Below the pieces are notes generated by a model, which made no database searches, was not told where the DNA came from, and was given only the letters and a program-made list of their open reading frames with translations. This document shows, piece after piece, positions 47,692-59,339 of a stretch of 64,000 nt of DNA. The first letter of the stretch is position 1. Each line of letters begins with the position of its first letter. The position numbers and the translations under genes are program-made. This DNA comes from Epiperipatus broadwayi (Eukaryota > Onychophora > Udeonychophora > Euonychophora > Peripatidae): assembly GCA_028023455.1 (NCBI GenBank), contig JAQFVV010012435.1:1426001-1490000 (forward strand). Direction: 5' to 3'.

Positions 47692-47861
47692 CATGATACA
47701 TTAAAATGCAATGCCAAACATTACATGTATATTACATATTAAAACACTAAATATCACATGATCACCATTTCTTATGCATGATACATTAAAATGCAATGTC
47801 AAACATTACATGTATATTACATATTAAAACACTAAATATCACATGATCACCATTTCTTATG
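47692..47861 (+). repeat. Two-copy 85-bp tandem repeat of foldback terminus
   Basis: Copies at 47692-47776 and 47777-47861 contain CATGATACATTAAAATGCAA, AACATTACATGTATATTACA and CACTAAATATCACATGATCA, differing at one visible position. The unit includes the foldback terminus plus adjacent flank, so duplication happened after insertion. Confidence 0.9.
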
Positions 47862-48060
47862 CTTGCTCATAACTTATTATTAAAACAGGCAAAACTTTCC
47901 ATACACTAGTGCCACTCAGTACAAACCGGAGTAATCATTGGATGCCAGAAGGCTTGTGCACAAATCCCTATCTAGTGCATACTCATCCAATATCCCCAGA
48001 CTAGTTTCTGGCTTGTGGCCTTCATCAATGAGAGCACTGCACCTAGATCTTAGGATCATA
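47862..48060 (+). mobile_element. Foldback element, half copy
   Basis: Continues from the terminal repeat with AGGCAAAACTTTCCATACAC, TATCCCCAGACTAG, TTTCTGGCTTGTGGCC and TTCATCAATGAGAGCACTGC, ending CTAGATCTTAGGATC. The second arm is absent. Confidence 0.8.
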
Positions 48061-48424
48061 CAATTCTATATTGACAGATTGTTTTGTAATTTTTAAAAGG
48101 TTTTTTAATAATTTAATCCTTTTCTCAAACTTTATTATTTTGCAACCATACCTTGGTGTAAAAATTTGATTATTCCCTCTCCCCATACATGCATTTTATG
48201 AACAACTTTCATTTGTTAAGCTAAAAGCATTAACACGCAAATCTTTATGCCCTGATTGAACATTATTTTCCATTAAACCACTCTCATAAGATAGATTGAT
48301 TATTCAGTAATTGATGTTAAAGATCTAACAATGGACATTAATATTTACAGGTACTAGTTATGATTAAGTTTATAGTTATTATAGCTTAAATCACAGAATT
48401 GTTCCCTGGAAATACTCATAATCT
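48061..48424. other. No recognised feature
   Basis: AT-rich, no motif recognised. Confidence 0.55.
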
Positions 48425-49035
48425 CCATAATACCATTTAAATATAAATACCTTGGTCAGATTATTAATACAGATGGAAACATAATGGAGGAAATTAATCA
48501 TAGAATTAAACTTGGTTGGAGTGCTGTTGGTAGAAATAACTTGATACTAAAAGGAAATATGCCTATGTGTTTGAAAAGGATGGTTTTTAACAAATGTGTT
48601 TTACCAGTTCTTACTTATGGATCTGAGACTTGGACACTTAATAGAAGAGCAATACAGAGACTTCAGACCACTCAAAGGAGTATGGAGAGATGTATGTTGG
48701 GAGTAACAAGAAGAGATCGAAAATGCAATGTATGGTTTAAGACAACAAACAGGTGTTACTGACCTTATTGAAAAAATTAAAAGATTGAAATGGAGTTGGG
48801 CTGGACATATTGCTAGAAGAGATGATAATAGATGGACAATTGAAATTTTAAACTGGATTCCAAGAGATTGTAAAAGACCCAGAAAGAGACCACATGTGAG
48901 ATGGATGGATGAAATAAGAAAATGTGCAGAGGTGTTGTGGAGAAGAGAAGCTAAAGATCGGAGAAGATGGATTAAACTTGGAGAGACCTTCATCCTGCAG
49001 TGGATTGATAATGGTTGATGATGATGATGATGAGT
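48425..49035 (+). mobile_element. RTE LINE C-terminus, best-preserved copy
   Basis: A frame from upstream of 48484 to 48760 reads KYLGQIINTDGN, MEEINHRIKLGWSAVGRNN, LILKGNMPMCLKR, VLPVLTYGSETWTLNRRAIQ, RSMERCMLGVTRRDRK. After one frameshift near 48725 it continues to 49018 with QQTGVTDLIEKIKRLKWSWA, GHIARRDDNRW, RPHVRWMDEIRKCAEVLWRR, RRRWIKLGETFILQWIDNG. This is the post-catalytic domain of an RTE reverse transcriptase. The stop is followed at once by a (TGATGA)n tail (49015-49033), the family's 3' microsatellite terminus. A single frameshift in about 180 codons makes this the youngest-looking RTE fragment here. It is 5'-truncated and inactive. Confidence 0.9.
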
Positions 49036-49884
49036 TAAAATTCATCATATGTTCTGGGAAGATTCTGATCATCACTCTCTTGACTCCCTGCCAGAATTGC
49101 ATAATCTGGAAATGAATGTTTTACATATATTTGTTTTAGAATATTTAATTTTTTTTTTTTTTTTTTGGTAGAGAATAATTGATAAATTGAAAATAAGATC
49201 ATGTTAACTTTTAAAAAGTATCACACATTTTATTTTACTATCACTATTCGTTTCAGCATCTGGTGGATGAAATAGTATTTTAATTGATTATTCAATTTTG
49301 CAGTAAATAGTTCTGATGTAAGGTGAAAACAAGTTTATATTATGAGGAAGGTGAGAAAACCATGATGTTTGTTTGTTTTAAGTTTCTTAGCTAAAGATGA
49401 GGGGGACCAACTATATGTATAACTTTAGAATTTTTTGAGCTTTTAGTTATTAGCTTGATGGTATAAAGGATTTAAATGTGGTTGCTAGATATACAAGTTT
49501 TAGTTTTGATTGTAAATCCTCTCCAAACCAGTCTGAGGATGTAGATATATTAGAATGACCATCTTTGCTCAAACTTATAGTGATTCCAAAGTAGAATGAA
49601 GATAACTTTTCTTATAATTGTATCTTTTTTTCTTCACATTCTTCATTTTTTAATTAAAAATTATACAAAATCACAGGACTTTTTGATACAAACTAATCCA
49701 TAAGCTTTTATTAGTATTGTATTTTTAATTTATCTAAAATAGTAAGAACAATTTGATATAAAACTAATAAACACTAAATGTTATTTAGTTACATAACTAT
49801 GTTACTTAGTGTTGTAAATAATATAATGTCTAATAGTTGAATGTAAAATAAAGACTTGACATTGTATGTGAGATTTTTTTTTTC
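49036..49884. other. No recognised feature
   Basis: AT-rich; a long T run lies near 49149-49167. Confidence 0.55.
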
Positions 49885-49978
49885 ATATGTCATAGCATCG
49901 GCCAGGAGGCGAACCCGCAACAACCGTCTGCAACCAACTGCAAGGCAACTGCGCTGTCATCTCAGCTAACAATGCTTG
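49885..49978 (-). mobile_element. tRNA-derived SINE, minus strand
   Basis: Minus strand: AAGCATTGTTAGCTGAGATG, CAGTTGCCTTGCAGTTGG, TTGCGGGTTCGCCTCCTGG, CCGATGCTATGACATATG, then an A run (the T run at 49874-49883). Same family as 2395-2522 and 9236-9370. Confidence 0.85.
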
Positions 49979-50804
49979 GCAGATTTATTGTTAATAAGCA
50001 GATAATATTGTTGCTATTTATGATATGTATATTTTTGATAGTAAAACTAAAACAGATTTGCTAAGCATATTAGAAACTCATTTAATGACTAAGTTCGGAT
50101 AACTATCTGAACTAACTATGATCTAGTTAACTGGAAAATTCCTAGTTTGCTTAAGTTGTAGATATACCATATGGGTTTAGTAACCACTACAATTGGTACT
50201 TCTGTATTAAACCTGCTGCCATGTTTGCAAGAGCAGGAATGCCATACTTTTCTACAGTGGTGGGATGGTATTTGCATGGCAGAATGCTGTATTAAAAAGT
50301 CAAAAAATTTTAATAATATGAAAAGTATAAATTTGTACACAAAAATAATAAACACATAATATTAAATAAAAACAGATAGTTGAGACTGTTTAATATTGCA
50401 TCCTGCTGTTGCAAACCCTCCAACTGCAGGAAGGTACTGCATTCTCCCATTGCAAACACAGGAAACAGGTCTAAAATGTAAATACCCTACAATTTATGAA
50501 TTTTTTTCTAAACAAAAAAAAAAAAAAATACCCTACAATTTATTGCAGTAAATTTAAAGAATAATGTGTTGATATAAACTAATACTAAAAAAAAAAAAGT
50601 ACTTTATATTAGTTTAAGTCATCATTTTTTTTTGACAATTTAAAGATCTTCAAATGCCATTTCTAAATTTGAAGTTAATTGATGGTTTATATTATATAGT
50701 TGTGACTTGAACATGTATATTGAAGCAAACATAATTGTTCAAATTAGTCAAGTATATTAAAATATTTTTTTGTAAATTGTTTTTTATTTTCTACAAAATA
50801 TATT
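49979..50804. other. No recognised feature
   Basis: A string ATACCCTACAATTTAT occurs twice (about 50483 and 50529) near A runs. A weak inverted pair near 50200-50300 is not called. Confidence 0.5.
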
Positions 50805-50915
50805 TGCGTTGGTGACAGAGTGATCAGCACAGCTGTCTTACAAGCAGTTGTCCCGGATTTGCGGGTTCGCTTCCCGGCCGATGCTTGGCCTATGCTTTGA
50901 CACATGAGAAAAAAA
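50805..50915 (+). mobile_element. tRNA-derived SINE, longer variant
   Basis: TGCGTTGGTGACAGAGTGAT, CAGCACAGCTGTCTTACAAG, TTGTCCCGGATTTGCGGGTT, CGCTTCCCGGCCGATGC, then a TTGGCCTATGCTTTGACACA segment and an A run. It keeps both the CCCGG half of the tRNA-Gly-like T arm and the GCGGGTTCGC box of the other heads, so it links the two SINE variants. Confidence 0.8.
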
Positions 50916-51409
50916 CTATATCATATTTTGTTATTTATTATTTCATGAAAATAATTTCAGAATAATGTTTTATAAAATATTTAATATAGATACTATATCA
51001 TTATTAGGTCATCATTATAAACAGCTATTTTAACTCCAGAAGAAAAAAAAAATCCTCCACAATGATAGAACAATTAAGAATAAAAAGTTAGAAAATCATA
51101 GAAAGAAAAAAAATTGAAGTCACAATTGTTGTATGTCTATATTTATCTAAGGGACTGAATATAATAAGATAAAAAAAAGTGGAGAGAAAATAAGACAGAG
51201 CAATGGCTAAATATATATAACAAACAATATACATTAAAATAAGATTGACATAATGTTTACGTGGGTATGATTACAATATCAAATTTACCAAGAGCTTTGA
51301 GCGTTCCATTGTGGTTTTTCAATAAAATGGACAGTTGAATTGTTGGAAGGGTGAGAAAATTGAAGCTGGTCGTTCAAGTTTAATAAATTGCTATCTTAAT
51401 ATAAGCTAC
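50916..51409. other. No recognised feature
   Basis: AT-rich, no motif recognised. Confidence 0.5.
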
Positions 51410-51595
51410 GCATTGATTGTATATATGTGTGGTAGATTATGATCTGGCCCAACTGATGAGTGCTGGTTCTGCATGAAATAGGTATGGGGATTATCAATTT
51501 TTTTTACGTGTATGTAATCATGTGTGTCGGTTGTATGAGATGGAGTGGAGGACGAATGTAGACGGAAAATCCTAAGTTCAAATCCCCCTATTTAT
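51410..51595 (+). repeat. Dispersed repeat of unknown class, copy 2
   Basis: Contains GTGTGGTAGATTATGATCTG, CCCAACTGATGAGTGCTGG, TGTGTGTCGGTTGTATGAGA, GGACGAATGTAGACGGAAAA and AGTTCAAATCCCCC; the reverse complement aligns along its length with 43375-43541. The end near 51575-51590 is tRNA B-box-like. Confidence 0.65.
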
Positions 51596-54089
51596 TTATA
51601 TAAGAAACATTCAGTACACTGAATGAATAGGCTAATAAAACATATACACAGTTAATTATTTTGCACCCCCCCACCCCAAGTTAAAATAAAAAATGTAACC
51701 GCAAAGTATCATGGTTGAAGTGCTGTCTTATAGGAAACAGTGCTTTGAACAATGAAGAGAGCGAAATAAGGTGGGAGATAGTAGTCATCTGGATTAGAGT
51801 AGAATGAGAAAAGAATGTAGAACATAAACTTTGAGTTGGCAATTTGTATTCCGAACTATAAATAAAAAGCAATACAATAAAATGTTCAGAAGTCAAAAAT
51901 CCTGAAATGCATAATCTTCATTTAACATGCAATGGTTGAAAAGGAATCTACTAATATAGTGTGATTTTTTTTTCGTAAATTTTTTTTAAAAGTTATTTAA
52001 TAAAGTTTGAAGATATGGTTCCCTAATTGGTACAGAAATATTTTCCTCATTTCTTATAAATAATTTCATATTTATTAATTTTTTTTTGCTAAACATTAAT
52101 TCTTATGTTTGTGAAACAACTTATAAGTATACCCTACATATTTTGAATATATACAAGTCATATTTTAATTGGGTCCATTTATTACCTTAAACTGTGAACA
52201 GATGTCGAAACTTCTGCCTTAGAACAGTGAAGTGTAAATGAAAGACGTTCTCCTATGTCAGAGGTGATATTATAAGCATAACGAAAGTTTTGTTCAAATT
52301 GTTTATTTAAAAACGATGCTGAAGAAAAGAAGTTTTGTTCTGATAATAAATTTTATGAAAAAAAAAAAGACAAACCTTTTTTTGTTTATTTATGTGAAAA
52401 TGGATGATGAAAAAGGGGGGGGGACAATGTAATTGCTATATTTTTTTCAATAAAAAGTTTGAGTTTTATAACTAGTGATGCATTGAATTGTTTAGATTAT
52501 CGTATTTTATAGGTGGGTGTATCCAAAAAATAAAGGCTCCAATGTTTCCACCCATTTTTTCTGTTTAAATATTAGTTACACTTGAACGGCTTTTACTTCT
52601 AGATAAAACGTGATTTGTTTAAAATATATTTAATATTTATCTATTTGTATATATATATATAAAATATTTTGATTTTAAGGTCCAGTAGTAAGTAAGCAGC
52701 ATAAATAATGCTTTTGTTTCTTATCCTGTTTTTTTCTCTCTATCATTCTTTCCCATTTTTTTTTTTGTTTGCTTCTCGCATATTTTTTGCTGTTAATATC
52801 ATATTCCAGCCAAGTCTTCACAACAATGTCAATCAAATACATGCAAATCATCGATATTTCATCATTATCTGATAGGTCTGTTGTGTAACACATCTTTTAC
52901 TTATATAGAAATCATTAACGTTTTCGGATCAATACTGCTATTAAATAGCTCTTACGTATAACATATTCTTTTCTTTGTTGTTCTAAATTTCATAGGAAAG
53001 ATATTAGTTACTAGATACTTGCTTTGAAGTATCCTTTTCTTTCTTGGCCTAAAATTCACAGGGAAAGACAGCTACTACTTCCGGTGGAGAATGCTTAGAA
53101 TCAATATTTATTTAATATCTGAAAAAGAGGCTGGCTTAAGTAATGAATTGATGTAATCTGGCATTTTTGAAAATATGTAAAATGCACCTTATATCTTGTC
53201 AGTAAGGAATTGAAACAACATTTTTACTTGGTTAATTATAGAATATTGGGATATCATTAGATTTTAGTAGATGGGAATATTCATTTGCACTGTGGTAATT
53301 TGATAAACAATATTAAGAGTGAGACCACATATCTTACTGGTTTTCTGAATCATTAAAAATATGTTTTTAAATCTGAATTCATGTTTTTAAATCTACACAA
53401 AAGCAAATCTGTTTTTTTTGCAGTTAATATTAATCTATTATTTGAGTGAATTATATGAAATGTTATTGGGATTTCAATATCTCTTTGGGCATCAAAATGG
53501 AAAAAAAATTCTGATAAATTTTGTGATTATTTTCTCAGAAAGTCACGTGGTGCTCCATTATCAAATAATGGATTAATACAATAGTTTATAATTTATTTGT
53601 TCAAACTGAATATTTTTTTACTTTTTTCCACCAGGGGAAACAAAAAAAATCAAATACTTTATTATTTGAGAGATCTTACCACATTTAAGTACTAGAAATG
53701 ACAGGTTAAGATTTGACCCAGTTGGAAAATGATCGGTATGTCTTGGATCCATCAATCTTGACTGGGTATCTGGCTTCAGTAAAACTCATTTAATAACTTA
53801 AAAATAAAAGAGTAAAATTAGGGTTTTAAATATATATGCTAAGAACTTAGTCTTCACATCTGCTACCAAGATATAAAATATCTGCATGTTAAATATTTTT
53901 GGAGTCTTGAGATTACAGTTTTATATATAAAACTCCATTGTGCACACATCCAATAACATTATTTATTTTAGAAACATCACTCAAAAATTTTCAGGGACAC
54001 AATGGAGCATTATCAAATACTTATACTCTCAGAACTTTTTCTCACACCCTAGTATGGCTCTCTGGTTGATTATTATGTTCTTGTATGTC
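51596..54089. other. No recognised feature; homopolymer runs
   Basis: AT-rich DNA with a C/A-rich patch near 51664-51680 and a run of nine or ten G near 52416-52425. Part of 53690-53790 may be a decayed SINE on the minus strand. Confidence 0.5.
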
Positions 54090-54150
54090 TTGTGCAATGG
54101 TAGAGTACCTAAAGTGTGAGGTTCTCAGGTTGATTCTCTATTGCTGGTAC
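54090..54150 (+). mobile_element. Decayed tRNA-like SINE head
   Basis: TGTGCAATGGTAGAGTACCT (A-box-like) and TCTCAGGTTGATTCTCTATT (B-box-like GGTTGATTC) at plausible spacing. Same old family as 15520-15585. Confidence 0.45.
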
Positions 54151-57100
54151 TTCAGCACTTAAAGTTCTTATGAATTCTTGAACATTAAAACCATTCGATA
54201 ACTTTAAGGGCAACTCTGATAATGAACCAATGTTATTAACTAGAAAGGAAAACTGTAAAACAAAAGCAGCTCTTTTAATTTAAAGCTTTCAATTTTTTGC
54301 TGGTTCCTCCTAAGTATGTTAAACAAATGACAATAATAGAATATAATAAAACATTTCTCATTTTACTTTAACTAATTCTAAAATTATCATCTCCTTTTTC
54401 CCAAGTGAGATTGAATCATTAAAATTTTAAATCAGCAAATACATATAAAAAAATCACATTGATTACAATTTCATCCCTGATGTAGAATAACTAGATGAAT
54501 GAAAAAGACTATTCAACCAATGTCATTACAAATTCCAACAAACCATGTTCTTTATCCATACTGTTTTTGATCTTTTAAAAGGTTACTCTTCTGGATAGGG
54601 AAGATGAGTAGAATTATTGCATTAGTGGAATATATCATTATCCTTATAATGGATCATAGTCTAGAAAATTGCTGTTTCTGTAGTTCTAGAGTTATGAGAG
54701 ACATCATTTGATTAAAGAGGCTGCAGTAACCTTTTAGAACAAATTATAGTTTGATCTGTGATATTTATTTATAGTCATTGAATATTAATTTTATACACAG
54801 TTGTATGCAAAGGAATAAATATTTGTTAAGCATTTTATGCAGTATTAAAATTTCACTGCAGCATCTGCGGAATGTTTTTTATTCTAAAAGATGCTAAATG
54901 ATGCAGAAACTGATCAATCCTGCATAGTAAATATTTGGGCTAGCCTGTGAAAGGATTGACAATCACACAAACACAACAGTGGCATTTTTATTTTTAATTT
55001 TATTAATGCAATGCATATTATCTTGAATATATAAAATTACAGTTTTTTTTAATAAAGTCTATTTTCAGTGATATCCAAGGCAAAGATAATTTATACTAAT
55101 TTTCCCCACAAGAACCTTGCACAAATAAGTGTTCAAATGTATAATCACCTATTATTCAGTGCTGTGTGTTTGAAACACTTGAAGTGCTTTACACAAGAGA
55201 CTTTATAATTCTGTGATGTAGCTTATAAAGTGCTAGAATAAATTAGAATGATGGAAAATAATGGTAAACTACCATTGTTTGTAATCAAGTATTATCATCT
55301 GATTGCAATCTTTTATTGCCTAGTTATGCCTCTTTTGCCTAAAATGTAAACTAATATATATATATAAATCATTCACATTTTATTGTAGCAAATTGTTAGA
55401 AGTAATCATTTTACTTGTTGATTATGTGACTTTTGGAAGTTTATAAGTCCAGCTTTTAGCAAAAAACATTTTTGCCTTTTATTTATTTTTTATCAGGAGT
55501 CAGTTATAATAGTATATATCTACCTTATCGTCATCAGTACTAGTTAGTGGCATCTGTCAAAGTATTGTTTTTGGTAATTTATATTTAGTATGGATATCAG
55601 TAGATCTTTTAGACATTGATTTGTAGTCTTGTGTTTGGGCATGTCAATACATGCCTTCTCTCTTAAGATTGTGATTCAAGATATTTTTCTATGTAATCTA
55701 CTAGCTTCTTCCTACTTTCTATTTATTCTGGTTATAGCATTTTTTAATTATGCTTAATAATATACATATCGTAAATTATCCGGGTCTATTATATAGATAT
55801 TTGTACATGAAAAGTGCATATACTATATACTGCATGGCCAAAGTTTCTTTAAAAGCTCCAAAGAGACACAGTAGAGAAAAGCTAGCAAACTACAGAATAC
55901 TGTGGACTTAATGCTTTTTCATGATTGGTAATTTTTAAAGCTTAGAATGGCTAGATACTCATTTACTGACTTTAAATTAATTGGATGACTAGTTGGATTG
56001 AATATAAGCTGATATCTGAAAGAAAAATCTTTTATTTTGGAATCTTTCAATGACAGAAAATTTCCGTTTTACCCAGCCCACATCTGATTTCCACATCGTG
56101 GTTATAACAGGTGGATACACTGTTAATATGCCAGAGATTCGTTTGGCATTTCCAATCAAACATACATTTGTAAATTGTAAAAAATGTTTTATCGAACATA
56201 TTTATAAAAATAAAGAAGTTAAATATTTAAAATTAACTTTAATCTTTTAATATATATCTATTTAAAAATAATGCTTAAAAAACTAATAATCATTACTCAT
56301 TAATTTTTGACTGTTGAGAAAATAAACAGAAAATCTATGTATTTCAAGCTATCCGATAAAATTGCAGGAAATTTGATGGAAGAAAAATGGAAGAGCTTAA
56401 ACAATTCAATACCAGCTGAAATAATTAATTACCTTGGTAGAGAAAATTCAGATTGCGTTTACTGATGCTGATAAATGCAAGCAATTTTCCCAATCTAATC
56501 ATGGTCCCGTGTTATCATGTGACCTTAATAGAAATGTGAAAGTAAAAGCTTTCAGAAAATTTCTTATATCAAAATGGAATATCTTTATAAAACTGCTGCG
56601 GCTGCAATTATATCTACAAAGCAGAATAAAGAGTAAACATGGCCTCTTAAATTTAAAAGCATCAGACATTCTTGTAGATAAAACAAAGTTTCTACAACAA
56701 AGTGGATCGCAATCGAATTAATTATTAAAAAATTATGGTTAAACTCCTAAAAATAAAATTGCTTTAAAAATAAATGCAAAAGTAAACCGAAGTGCTTCTC
56801 CCACTTATTCTTTTTCGTTTTATATTATTATACTTTGTCATTGCTCCTTTTTAGCTTTGTCATCAAATTTTGAGTTTTTACTCACACACGATGTGTATAA
56901 TATATAAACACAAACTTTAATGCTTGTAAGTGAAGTCTTTGTTAAAAACATTTACGTAAAATTGTGAAAAATTTAGTAGGGAGACTTGGGTTCGAATTTG
57001 GCAGAGTAAAAATGAGCATTTTTTTTAATAGGCTTGGAAATTTTCTTTCAAATAGTTTTCCTGTGACCTACTTACTTAACTATCTACTATTGGGGGGAAA

Positions 57101-57152
57101 TGGTCTTTAACTATTATTACATAGAGAATAAAATAAGGGTAAAAAATAGAAA
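54151..57152. other. Mostly unassigned; two unrecognised open frames
   Basis: Frames at 56050-56250 (66 codons) and 56434-56721 (95 codons, basic, ending LQQSGSQSN) are longer than usual for this region, and a stretch before the second (about 56340-56435) also reads as protein-like (KLSDKIAGNLMEEKWKSLNN). I recognise no domain. Together they might be a broken gene or unknown element. A decayed SINE-like body (about 55985-56030) and a B-box-like GGGTTCGAATTTGG (56987-57000) also occur. Confidence 0.35.
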
Positions 57153-57645
57153 AATCCGGTCCCGATTTAGTTTGCGCTCACGGCTATCCTCCAAAACCCA
57201 CCGCTGACATATCCAACCGATAAGTGTCATAAATATTGAATAAAAGTAATTTAAATTCATATTTTAGAAATTATGAGCTAGTAAAAATAATATGCTTTAT
57301 TTCATATGGGTATATAGTATAATCTTTTAATATTTGGAAATTATAAGCTTGGTTTTGATCAGACTTCTGTAACTTTTGACCAATACTTCACATTGGCCAA
57401 ACCATCTTTCCTCTTCCCACAAATTCTGGTGTTTTGTGCCATCATATTTCAGATATTTTATGAAGATAAATTTAAAAAAACCCCTAATAAAATAAAGCAT
57501 ATTATTTTTACTAGCTTATAATTTCTACAATATGAATTTTAAGTACTTTTATTTAATATTTATGTCATTTATCAGTTGTATGTGTCAGCAGTGGTTTTTA
57601 GATTTCAAAATGGCCGTGAGCCAAAGTAAATCAGGATCAAAAATA
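57153..57645. mobile_element. Inverted-repeat element, about 160-bp arms
   Basis: Left arm 57153-57310 (AATCCGGTCCCGATTTAGTT, GCTCACGGC, ACCGCTGACATATCCAACCG, TATGAGCTAGTAAAAATAAT) is inverted in 57481-57645 (ATTATTTTTACTAGCTTATA, AGTTGTATGTGTCAGCAGTG, GGCCGTGAGCC, AAATCAGGATCAAAAATA). A 170-bp centre separates them, with no recognisable protein. No similarity to the CTGATGA-core foldback family is seen, so this is a separate non-autonomous DNA element. Confidence 0.8.
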
Positions 57646-58194
57646 CTCTAATTTTAAACACTTAGAAATTGGTAAGTTTAGTGAATACTACTTTCCCATT
57701 TACTATTGTTCTTCTACTGAGATGTTCGAAAAGGCTTTTTCTCTGCAATGGACTATTTGCCTTTTACCTATATATATATTATAAGAGATCACTAAAGTTT
57801 ATGATGTAGCTTGAAAATTGAAATGCTAGAATAAATTGTGTTAAAGAAGGGGTGGTGCCCATCATATCACTAATAATGGTCAGATGGGTCACATGACCTT
57901 AGTGCTTTCTTTTTCATTCTTTCATCTTGTCTTCCAGCAGATAATTTAAATAGATATTAAGAGTAAATTTTTTTCAATTGCCTAAATGATTCTATATTTA
58001 TCATTCTGATTCCACCAACTCTATTCTTTATTTATCTGCTAAGAGTTAGTTACTTTTATGAAGTAACTTGTTGGAGAAAAAATTTCGTTAATGATTGTCA
58101 ACATCGTTTCATCTTAGAAAAAAAGCAGAAGCTATTAGCCAAGGACATTTAGATCAATTACTATATTTATTGTTAAAAGGCAAAGTGATGCAAA
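57646..58194. other. No recognised feature
   Basis: AT-rich, no motif recognised. Confidence 0.55.
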
Positions 58195-58310
58195 AGCAGG
58201 ATTCCAAAAAATTATAAGAAGATTAGAAAGAGAACACATGTAAGGTAGATGGGTTAAATAAAGAAGTTTATACAGAGCATCCTGCAGTGAATTGATAGTT
58301 ATTAAAAATG
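58195..58310 (+). mobile_element. Highly decayed RTE 3' fragment
   Basis: GATTCCAAAAAATTATAAGA, AGAAAGAGAACACATGTAAG, GTAGATGGGTTAAATAAAG and CATCCTGCAGTGAATTGATA follow the RTE terminal order with deletions. This is the most diverged copy seen. Confidence 0.6.
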
Positions 58311-58664
58311 ATAAATAAATGGTGGAAAAATTCTTTAATAGTAAGACATTTTTCTACAGATGAATAGTGAAGAATGAGATATTGCTCATGGCTTGATATC
58401 TGAGGACATTTGCATGCTTTTCAATTTTAATCTCTGAGAATAATCTAGATGGGATCTCACTTGTTGATTAATAATTAGAGAGCTAGTTGAGTTTGCTGTG
58501 TGCATTATCTGAAAAAGATTCAAAGCCTTCTTTTAAAATTCTTAGTTTTATTTGAAAAAAAAAAAAATTTCATCCATATTTGAATTCAAAGTCACTACTA
58601 AACAGAGAAAACTATAAAACATCCTGGTAAACAAAATCATGCTTGAATCTATTAAATGCATGTT

Positions 58665-59339
58665 AAAGTGCTTTTTTAATTGTTTTGGCTGGACCTCACT
58701 TAATTATGACCCATGTTTGGTCAAAAGTATGTGTTTTTCCGATTATGTTGACTCACAGTGCAAGTTTTGTCATTGATTATTTATATTGTATTTCATAGCC
58801 CAGTGGGTTTGGATTGTGAGCTAATATAGTTTTCACATGTTATATATAATGTAACACTATCTTGTTTAAATTTGTTAGTCTTTATATATTTAGTATAATA
58901 TACATTCATTCTTTAAGTTGCACATGTTGTAGCTGGATTTGTCTAGCCTTTGTAACTCTAGATAAACCATATATATTATATTCATTTGTGATCTGTAATT
59001 TATTTATCTTGTACTTCGTATCATGTTGGATTTGCTTTATTCATAATCTTCACTTCATGTTGAAATTGTTATATTTGTAGGCTTTATTTGAAGAGCCACT
59101 ACAGTCTTGACAAGTATTCATATACAATGCCATTCTGGTTAATCTTATTAATCTTTCCTTATTTGGTATAATATGTTTCAATTCCTTGTAAATTATACAT
59201 GCAAATCATCCACGCTATGTAAATCTGGACTAACTATTTGTACTATACTCGATTGAGATTTGTATTTTTGTATAACCTTCCATATTTGATTTATAGCGTA
59301 AATAAAGTTTATTTTGGAAAAAAAAAAAAGTGCTTTTTA
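58665..59339 (+). pseudogene. Polyadenylated retrocopy of an unidentified transcript
   Basis: A segment of about 650 bp ends with AATAAA at 59301-59306 and, 12 bases on, a run of 12 or more A (59318-59329). It is bracketed by a direct repeat: AAAGTGCTTTTTTA at 58665-58678 and AAAGTGCTTTTTA at 59327-59339. Signal, tail and target duplication together mark LINE-mediated insertion of an mRNA or a LINE 3' end. The body has no recognisable coding sequence (its longest frame, 58862-59080, is hydrophobic and low complexity), so it is probably an mRNA's 3' untranslated region. Source gene unknown. Confidence 0.7.

Noticed and set aside
48601-48993. 130-codon minus-strand frame
   Set aside because: It is antisense to the RTE C-terminus at 48425-49035.
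50180-50300. Inverted-repeat element
   Set aside because: Only a weak partial match between CTGTATTAAACCTGCTGCC and its putative partner; not above chance.
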